A stretch of DNA of 64,000 nucleotides, taken from positions 1 to 64,000 of the forward strand of contig CAOKXF010000009.1 of NCBI GenBank assembly GCA_948473335.1, in the 5' to 3' direction. The notes beneath the pieces are model-generated. The model had not been told where the DNA came from and ran no database searches. It saw nothing but the letters and a program-made list of their open reading frames with translations. The first letter of the stretch is position 1; the number at the start of each line of letters is the position of its first letter. Below, piece by piece: positions 60,026-64,000 of this stretch. A program made the position numbers and the translations under genes. Origin of the DNA: an uncultured Clostridium sp. (GTDB lineage: Bacteria > Bacillota > Clostridia > TANB77 > CAG-508).

Positions 60026-63000
60026 ATGGCAAGAAACAAAAGAAGTAAAATAATAATGGGAGTAGCAGTAATGCTAATGATAGTCGCATTAGTGGTAGCA
60101 ATAGTAATAGACCAAATAGCAAAAAGAAATAGAGAGAATGTAGGACTATCATCAGAATTAGCAAGAGCGAAAACATATAATCGAGTAGAAGAAGGAGAAG
60201 AAGCAGTCGAAGGAACAGAAAATGTAAAATTCGATGCATTCTTTTTACGTGATTTAGAAGGAAATGGATATGCAACAGGAGTAAGAGGAACATGTAAAGA
60301 GATAGGAAAAGAAGATACCTTGTATATGGAAATAAATGTCCAAACAGCAGGGTATTTAAAAGATGCCAAAATAACAATAGATGGAAAGAATTTTTACTTA
60401 CAAACAGCACTTCCAAAAGATGAACAATTAGCAAATAGCTATATAGGAAATAATATAAAAGAGATAAGATTTAATAATTTAACAAATGGAACCCAAAAGT
60501 TATTAACAGGAATTGTAAGAAGTGGAGATTATTCATATTCATCAACAATAAATGATGCAATAGCAAGTAATATAAATAATTATTCAAGAGAAGATAATAA
60601 AATAATATTAACAGGAACATATGTAGGAGAAGATGGAACAGAAATAGAAATAAGAAAAGAAGTACCATTTACAATGGACTGGTATGGAACAACAAAAGCA
60701 AGTATCTATTCAACTACACAAAATAAATACATAGGTAGTTGTATAAACGAAGAAGAAGGAACGCTAAACTTAGAATTTACAGTATACACAGAAGAAATAG
60801 ATAAAAAGCTAATATTAAAAACAAACCATACAGAAGGAGAAATACCAGAATTAAATGGATATGCGCCAATATTAGTAACATACACAGGAACAAATGCAAC
60901 ATTCAATTATGACTCAACAACTAGAAGATTTACAATAGATAGAACATCAACAGTAGGAGAAGATGGAAGTATAATAAGTAGTTTATCAAGTTCAAATAGT
61001 TATAGTATAAAAATAACATATCCACTAGAAGCATATCAAACACTAGAAGCAAAGACAGTGCAACTACAAATACCAGTAAATACCTATTATGAAGGATATA
61101 ATAATCAAAATGATGAATTCACAAATCCATATAAATCAAATATAGCCAAAACAACAATAGTATCAAATTACAACAATTATCAAGGTAGTATAACAAATTT
61201 TTATATAGAAGTAGGAAAACAAGGATATAGTCCGAACTACAGAAATCTAATTTCAAAGCAAAAGCCACTAAAGATATATAATGGAAAAAGTGAAGGAGAA
61301 AAAGATGATATATATACAGTACAATGGGGAGTATATATAGGAACAAATGTAGAGCTTGGAAATATAGTAATGAAAGAAAACAAAGACGGAGAGAAACAAG
61401 AAACAGATCAATTTATAAAAACAAATGGAGAAATAGAAAGTGCAGAGGATGTTATAACAAATGTAGGAATATATTTCTCAGGAGCAGATACAGTATTAGG
61501 GTCAAATGGAGAAATAAAGATATATGACGAAGATACAAACAATTTATTAGTTACATTTACAAAAAACAATTGGAACAAATATACATCTAGTAATCCATAT
61601 AAATATGAAACACCAGTAAAACATATAAGAATAGAAACAAGTAAGGTAATAAATAATGGAGTCTTTTTAGATGTTTACAATATAAAGGAAATAGATGATG
61701 AAGCTATAACAACCAAATACGAAAGAGAAGAATTTGATAAATTACAATATATAAAATCAACATTAGTAGGACATATAGCAAATAGATATATACAAACAAA
61801 AGAGAGCCAAGCATATTATGAGGTACCAATATCAATAGCAACAATAGGGATAAGTAAAAAAACAATATCAACACAAACAACAGAGAAAAGAGTAAATATA
61901 ACAATAAAAGCAGAAGCAAAAGAAAATCAAAATCAAGTAAAATGGAAAAATGGAACATTTTTAATAAAATTTCCAACAGAGTTAATAGATGTGCAAATAA
62001 ACAGCATTAGTATAAATAATGGAAGTGTAAAAATAGACAGTTATGAAGTGGCAGAACAAGATGGACAAATATTTATAAAAATAGTAACAAAGAATATAAC
62101 ATCTCAAGATTACACAATAACAATAGATGCAGATTTATCACCAGACCCAAGAATAGCAACAACTACAAGAAGTATAGAATTATATGCAACAAATGAAAAT
62201 GAAACAAACTATTATTATCAAGAAGCAGATATATATGACATAAATAATAATTTAAATACAATAGAAAAAGTAAATCATACAACAACAAGTATAAGTATGG
62301 TATCACCAAATTTACTATTGACAAATCAAATAGCAACAAATTATGATGAAAAGGGAGGTATAATAATATCACCTCAAATAGCAGATATAAAGCCCAAATA
62401 TGCAGTAGTAGACCAAGAACAACAAGAAGAGCAAACAGCAGAAATAGGAATACAATTAAGAAATAACTATGCGAGTACAATAAGTGAGATACAAATATTA
62501 GGAAAAATACCATTTGAAGGAAATACATATGTAATAAGTGGAAACAAACTAGGTTCAACATTTACAACAAAAATGATAAAGACAGGAATACAAGTGCCAG
62601 AAGAATTAAGAGAAATAGTAAAAGTATATTATTCAGAAAACGAAAGTGCAGACAAAGATTTAAACAAAGCAGAAAATAACTGGAAAACAGCAGAGCAGGT
62701 AGAAAGTTGGGACAATATAAAAACATTTTTAATAGATTTAGGTGACTATGTAATGCCAACAGGAAAAGAATTTATATTTAATTATACAGTAAAAATACCA
62801 AATGGATTAGCATTCAACAAGGTATCATATAGCCATCATGGAGTATATTTCTGTTTAGATACAGAACAAGGAAAATATAGGACGCAAACAGAACCAAATA
62901 GATTAGGATTTAGAATAGCAGAAAAATACAACATAGAAATACAAAAGTATCAAAAAGGAAGAGAAAAAATAGTTCCAGGAGCAACATATAGTATAACAGA

Positions 63001-64000
63001 AATAATACAAAATGAAGATGGAACAGAAGAAAAAGGTCAAATAAAAACAGCTACAACAAATGAAGAAGGAAAATTGCGAATAGGAAATTTATATGTGGGA
63101 CAAATATATGAAATAAAAGAAACACAAACACCAGGAGACTATGAATTAAACCTTGACGCCATAAGATTTACCAGCAATATCGATGAACATAGAATATTAA
63201 CAGTAAACAAAATAGAAGGAACAACAAGAGAAGAAATAGCAGCTACAAAAGAAGAAGGAGAGAACTATAAAGTTTTAGTAAAGGTAGAGGATGAAGTAAA
63301 AGCAACTCTAAAAATAACAAAGAAAGAAAAAGATACAGACAAAAAGCTAAAATCTGTAAAATATGTAATCACAGGATATAATTTACTAACAACAGGACAA
63401 GCACTAACAACAGATGCAAATGGAGAAGCAAGTATAAAAGGATTATCGATAGGACAAGAATATGTATTAAGAGAAGTAAAGGCAGAAGGATATTATTTAG
63501 GAGAGGCTGTAACATTCAAGATTACAAATAATAATGGAGCATATGGAACAGAAATTATTGGAGGAACAGTAAAAGATTACAATATGATAGAAGAAAACCA
63601 TATACCCCAATTAAGCATAACATTAGAGAATGAAAAAATACCAACATACGATTTAGAAATAACAAAAATAAAAAGAACAACAGATGTGCAAATGAGCGAT
63701 AAAGAGGGAGAAGAGAGCTCAACAGAAGAACAAGTAACATATTTGGAAGGAGCAAGATTTAAATTATACAAAAATAATGAATTGATTGGTGAGTACATAA
63801 CAAATGACAAAGGGAAAATAGTTATTAGCAATTTGTATCAATATATAGAAGAGAAAGATGAAAATGCAACATATACATTAAAAGAAGTAATCGCTCCAGA
63901 AGGATATTCAAAAGTAAAGGATATAAAATTTAAAGTTCAAGAAGACGAAGGACTAAAATTCATAAATATAGATGAAAAGCAAAGTAAATATACAGCAGAA
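60026..64000 (+). CDS. Third giant surface protein, SpaA-like (3' end outside window)
   Basis: 1325 residues are present; the frame stays open to the window edge. Start ATG 60026 with GGAGG eight bases ahead. An N-terminal signal anchor (about residues 9-29, KIIMGVAVMLMIVALVVAIV) is followed by a long outside region of beta-rich modules of unclear family. From about residue 968 there are three SpaA/Cna B-like modules: about 968-1045 (VPGATYSITEI ... YEIKETQTPGDYEL), 1092-1160 (LKITKKEKDTDKKLKSVKYV ... YVLREVKAEGYYL) and 1206-1295 (YDLEITKIKRTTD ... TYTLKEVIAPEGYSK). Such modules often form Lys-Asn isopeptide bonds in Gram-positive fibres. It is unrelated in its first thousand residues to the two giant paralogues upstream. 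Confidence 0.85.
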   Translation, partial: MARNKRSKIIMGVAVMLMIVALVVAIVIDQIAKRNRENVGLSSELARAKTYNRVEEGEEAVEGTENVKFDAFFLRDLEGNGYATGVRGTCKEIGKEDTLYMEINVQTAGYLKDAKITIDGKNFYLQTALPKDEQLANSYIGNNIKEIRFNNLTNGTQKLLTGIVRSGDYSYSSTINDAIASNINNYSREDNKIILTGTYVGEDGTEIEIRKEVPFTMDWYGTTKASIYSTTQNKYIGSCINEEEGTLNLEFTVYTEEIDKKLILKTNHTEGEIPELNGYAPILVTYTGTNATFNYDSTTRRFTIDRTSTVGEDGSIISSLSSSNSYSIKITYPLEAYQTLEAKTVQLQIPVNTYYEGYNNQNDEFTNPYKSNIAKTTIVSNYNNYQGSITNFYIEVGKQGYSPNYRNLISKQKPLKIYNGKSEGEKDDIYTVQWGVYIGTNVELGNIVMKENKDGEKQETDQFIKTNGEIESAEDVITNVGIYFSGADTVLGSNGEIKIYDEDTNNLLVTFTKNNWNKYTSSNPYKYETPVKHIRIETSKVINNGVFLDVYNIKEIDDEAITTKYEREEFDKLQYIKSTLVGHIANRYIQTKESQAYYEVPISIATIGISKKTISTQTTEKRVNITIKAEAKENQNQVKWKNGTFLIKFPTELIDVQINSISINNGSVKIDSYEVAEQDGQIFIKIVTKNITSQDYTITIDADLSPDPRIATTTRSIELYATNENETNYYYQEADIYDINNNLNTIEKVNHTTTSISMVSPNLLLTNQIATNYDEKGGIIISPQIADIKPKYAVVDQEQQEEQTAEIGIQLRNNYASTISEIQILGKIPFEGNTYVISGNKLGSTFTTKMIKTGIQVPEELREIVKVYYSENESADKDLNKAENNWKTAEQVESWDNIKTFLIDLGDYVMPTGKEFIFNYTVKIPNGLAFNKVSYSHHGVYFCLDTEQGKYRTQTEPNRLGFRIAEKYNIEIQKYQKGREKIVPGATYSITEIIQNEDGTEEKGQIKTATTNEEGKLRIGNLYVGQIYEIKETQTPGDYELNLDAIRFTSNIDEHRILTVNKIEGTTREEIAATKEEGENYKVLVKVEDEVKATLKITKKEKDTDKKLKSVKYVITGYNLLTTGQALTTDANGEASIKGLSIGQEYVLREVKAEGYYLGEAVTFKITNNNGAYGTEIIGGTVKDYNMIEENHIPQLSITLENEKIPTYDLEITKIKRTTDVQMSDKEGEESSTEEQVTYLEGARFKLYKNNELIGEYITNDKGKIVISNLYQYIEEKDENATYTLKEVIAPEGYSKVKDIKFKVQEDEGLKFINIDEKQSKYTAE

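Noticed and set aside
1..64000. tRNA, rRNA and prophage genes
   Set aside because: I saw no cloverleaf-type sequences, conserved rRNA motifs, integrases or phage structural genes.

Overview
The window is chromosomal DNA of a low-G+C, endospore-forming member of the Firmicutes (Bacillota), most likely an uncultured, gut-type Clostridia. By eye most lines run at about 27-30% G+C. Codon choice is strongly AT-ending (Ile mostly ATA, Arg mostly AGA), Shine-Dalgarno sites are strong, and many promoters have near-consensus -35/-10 boxes 17 bp apart, often with a TGn extension. SleB and CotF-type proteins point to sporulation. A type II fatty acid synthase operon, mreBCD, PBP2 and MinC show an ordinary rod-forming bacterium. 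I saw no rRNA, tRNA, CRISPR array, transposase or prophage.

Layout. 1-4.6 kb: the tail of a membrane-anchored protein, an unrecognised protein that is a paralogue of the one at 10.7 kb, then a DUF4358-like / MBOAT / DHHW cassette likely to acylate an envelope polymer. 4.7-12.4 kb: a stretch that looks richer in G+C, with a minus-strand DEAH helicase and a TPM-LemA pair, then a TPR-like protein and the large acidic paralogue of the 471 protein. 12.5-15.2 kb: a Na+/Ca2+-type antiporter, a stand-alone biotin ligase and a cell-wall hydrolase. 15.3-23.7 kb: fabD-fabG-fabF-accB-fabZ-accC-accD-accA, then fabI. 23.8-33.3 kb: SleB, DUF421, LMW phosphatase, PcrA, an Lsa/CplR-like ABC-F protein, two CotF-like proteins, an M23 peptidase and MecA. 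33.4-39.6 kb: radC-mreB-mreC-mreD-PBP2-minC. 39.9-40.8 kb: a translationally coupled pair of Asn-rich unknown proteins. 41.3-64 kb: three giant surface proteins, two of them about 3000-residue paralogues and the third running off the window.

How the genes work together. The biotin ligase at 13.6 kb probably biotinylates AccB, and acetyl-CoA carboxylase supplies malonyl-CoA to FabD and the FAS cycle. MreBCD and PBP2 drive lateral wall growth and MinC places the septum. The SleB, M23 and glucosaminidase-like enzymes remodel peptidoglycan. The giant proteins look like cell-surface adhesins or fibres built from DUF11-, SdrD B- and SpaA/Cna B-like modules.

Most unusual points: (1) each complete giant protein has a transmembrane hairpin in its middle, as if two secreted proteins had been joined into one chain with two outside lobes; (2) long tracts of the two giant genes appear identical at the DNA level while flanking parts have diverged; (3) a 36-bp inverted-repeat element occurs three times, once forming the last codons of fabF, and a second palindromic family also occurs three times; (4) an undescribed two-block protein family occurs twice, each copy behind a very similar promoter; (5) the sleB ribosome binding site lies inside a hairpin that ends at the start codon.
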